NCBI RefSeq assembly: GCF_000721935.1
Contig: NZ_KL585453.1
Span: 1 to 5,544, forward strand
Reading direction: 5' to 3'
DNA: 5,544 nucleotides
From: Streptomyces sp. NRRL WC-3549
GTDB lineage: Bacteria; Actinomycetota; Actinomycetes; Streptomycetales; Streptomycetaceae
Both the position numbers and the translations under genes were made by a program. This document shows, piece by piece, positions 4,480-5,544 of this stretch; the stretch's first letter is position 1; every line of letters starts with the position of its first letter. The notes under the pieces are model-generated. The model ran no database searches. It had not been told where the DNA came from and saw only the letters and a list, made by a program, of their open reading frames with translations.

Positions 4480-5544
4480 TCAGCCCGTGAGGCCGGCCGC
4501 GAGGTCGGCGCCGACGGTGACGACCTCGCCGATGACGATGACCGCGGGGGGACGCACGTCCTCGGCCACGGCCCGCTCCCCCACGGTCGCGAGCGTGGCG
4601 TCCACCCTGCGCTGGGCGGCCGTGGTGCCTTCCTGGACCAGGGCGACCGGGGTGTCCGGGGCCTTGCCGTGGGCGATGAGCGCCCGGGCGATGGCGCCGA
4701 TCTTGTCGACGGCCATCAGCAGGACCAGGGTGCCGCGCAGCCGGGCGAGGGCCTGCCAGTCGACCAGGGAGCGCGGGTCGTCGGGGGCGACGTGGCCGCT
4801 GACCACGGTGAACTCGTGGGCGACGCCCCGGTGGGTGACGGGTATCCCGGCCGCCGAGGGCACCGAGATGGTGCTGGAGATGCCGGGCACGACGGTGCAG
4901 GGGATGCCCTCGGCGGCCAGTGCCTGGGCCTCCTCCATGCCGCGGCCGAAGACGTACGGGTCGCCGCCCTTGAGGCGGACGACGGCCTTGCCCGCCTTGG
5001 CGTGGTCGATGAGCGCCTGGTTGATGGCCTCCTGCGCCATGTAGCGCCCGTACGGGATCTTCGCCGCGTCGATCACCTCGACGTGCGGGGGGAGTTCGTC
5101 GAGCAGGTCGCGGGGGCCGAGGCGGTCGGCGATGACGACGTCGGCCTGGGCGAGGAGGCGGCGGCCGCGGACGGTGATCAGGTCCGGGTCGCCGGGGCCG
5201 CCGCCGACCAGGGCGACACCGGGGGTGTGGGCGCGGTGGCGCGCGGCGGCGAGGGTGCCGTCGCGCAGGCCCTCGACGACGGCGTCCCGGACGGCCGCGG
5301 AGTGGCGGGGGTCGCGGCCGTGCGAGGTGGTGCTGAGGACGGCGACCGTGATGCCCTCGCTGCGTCCGGTGGCCGGTGTCCAGGCGGTGGCGGCCTCCGC
5401 GTCGTCGCTGCGGACGCACCAGACGCGGGTGCGTTCGGCCTCGGCGGACGCGGCGTCGTTGGCGGCGCTGTCGGTGGAGGCGATCAGCGCGTACCAGGTG
5501 TCGGCGAGGTCGCCGTCCTGGTAGCGGCGGCGCTCCCAGCGGAT
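4480..5544 (-). CDS. cobA: Uroporphyrinogen-III C-methyltransferase, CysG-type fusion (partial, N-terminus outside window)
   Basis: The enzyme adds two methyl groups from S-adenosylmethionine to uroporphyrinogen III, giving precorrin-2 for siroheme and cobalamin. The frame is open to the right edge; 354 codons are visible and the start lies beyond 5544. Codons 1-105 resemble the N-terminal NAD-binding precorrin-2 dehydrogenase/ferrochelatase domain of CysG, with L-I-A-S-T-D-S-A-A-N (20-29) matching its A-A-T-D-D-x-x-V-N segment; the glycine-rich NAD loop would be off-window. The methyltransferase domain starts near codon 109: V-G-G-G-P-G-D-P (113-120, SAM loop), A-D-R-L (139-142), V-V-R-L-K-G-G-D-P-Y-V-F-G-R-G (188-202) and V-V-P-G-I-S-S (218-224). 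A GTG at 5076 could be mistaken for a start but would cut away the SAM loop. The stop is TGA at 4482-4480. Whether the N-terminal domain is catalytically competent cannot be judged from this part. Confidence 0.93.
   Translation of the reverse strand: MRWERRRYQDGDLADTWYALIASTDSAANDAASAEAERTRVWCVRSDDAEAATAWTPATGRSEGITVAVLSTTSHGRDPRHSAAVRDAVVEGLRDGTLAAARHRAHTPGVALVGGGPGDPDLITVRGRRLLAQADVVIADRLGPRDLLDELPPHVEVIDAAKIPYGRYMAQEAINQALIDHAKAGKAVVRLKGGDPYVFGRGMEEAQALAAEGIPCTVVPGISSTISVPSAAGIPVTHRGVAHEFTVVSGHVAPDDPRSLVDWQALARLRGTLVLLMAVDKIGAIARALIAHGKAPDTPVALVQEGTTAAQRRVDATLATVGERAVAEDVRPPAVIVIGEVVTVGADLAAGLTG

Noticed and set aside
5074..5076. GTG at 5076 as the start of cobA
   Set aside because: The same frame is open upstream to the window edge and encodes the SAM-binding loop and a CysG-like N-terminal domain.
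4391..5419. Minus-strand open frame overlapping cobA in another frame
   Set aside because: The product is almost entirely Arg, Gly, His and Pro, a typical shadow of a GC-rich gene.

Overview
The window looks like a piece of a Streptomyces (or closely related high-GC actinomycete) chromosome. Base composition is extremely GC-rich, codons end almost always in G or C, start codons include GTG, and the gene families are typical of that genus. No transposase, integrase, CRISPR array, tRNA or rRNA is visible. The gene content is mostly ordinary; the unusual signals lie in the non-coding DNA and in one short AT-rich patch.

Layout. On the minus strand at the left edge is the start of a small zinc-ribbon protein (1-179, cut by the window edge). 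Upstream of it is an aminoglycoside-phosphotransferase-fold protein (253-1227), probably in the same transcript. A 261-base gap (1228-1488) packed with GTCCGG-type inverted repeats, including a perfect 13-bp stem-loop, separates this pair from a 68-residue single-pass membrane protein (1489-1695, minus). Then comes a 582-base divergent intergenic region (1696-2277) with several palindromes and a weak candidate kinase promoter. A PknB-type serine/threonine kinase reads rightward from 2278. Its C-terminal membrane segment is out of frame, and the break sits on 17 bases matching the Tn5 / Nextera mosaic end with one base missing. Convergent to the kinase, and overlapping its end, is a SpoU/TrmH-family RNA methyltransferase (3612-4436, minus). 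It lies 43 bases downstream of a CysG-type uroporphyrinogen-III C-methyltransferase (4480 to beyond 5544, minus) that feeds siroheme and cobalamin synthesis.

How the genes relate. cobA and the TrmH-family gene are probably co-transcribed leftward. The phosphotransferase and zinc-ribbon genes form a second likely leftward pair. The kinase is a separate rightward unit whose transcription runs head-on into the cobA-trmH unit with no obvious terminator between them. Nothing in the sequence ties these units into one pathway.

Most valuable point for a reader: the kinase should not be taken at face value after about codon 384. Removing 16 bases (3431-3446) restores one continuous frame through a normal transmembrane helix to a stop at 3623-3625. 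A sequencing-adapter or assembly artefact is the likeliest explanation.
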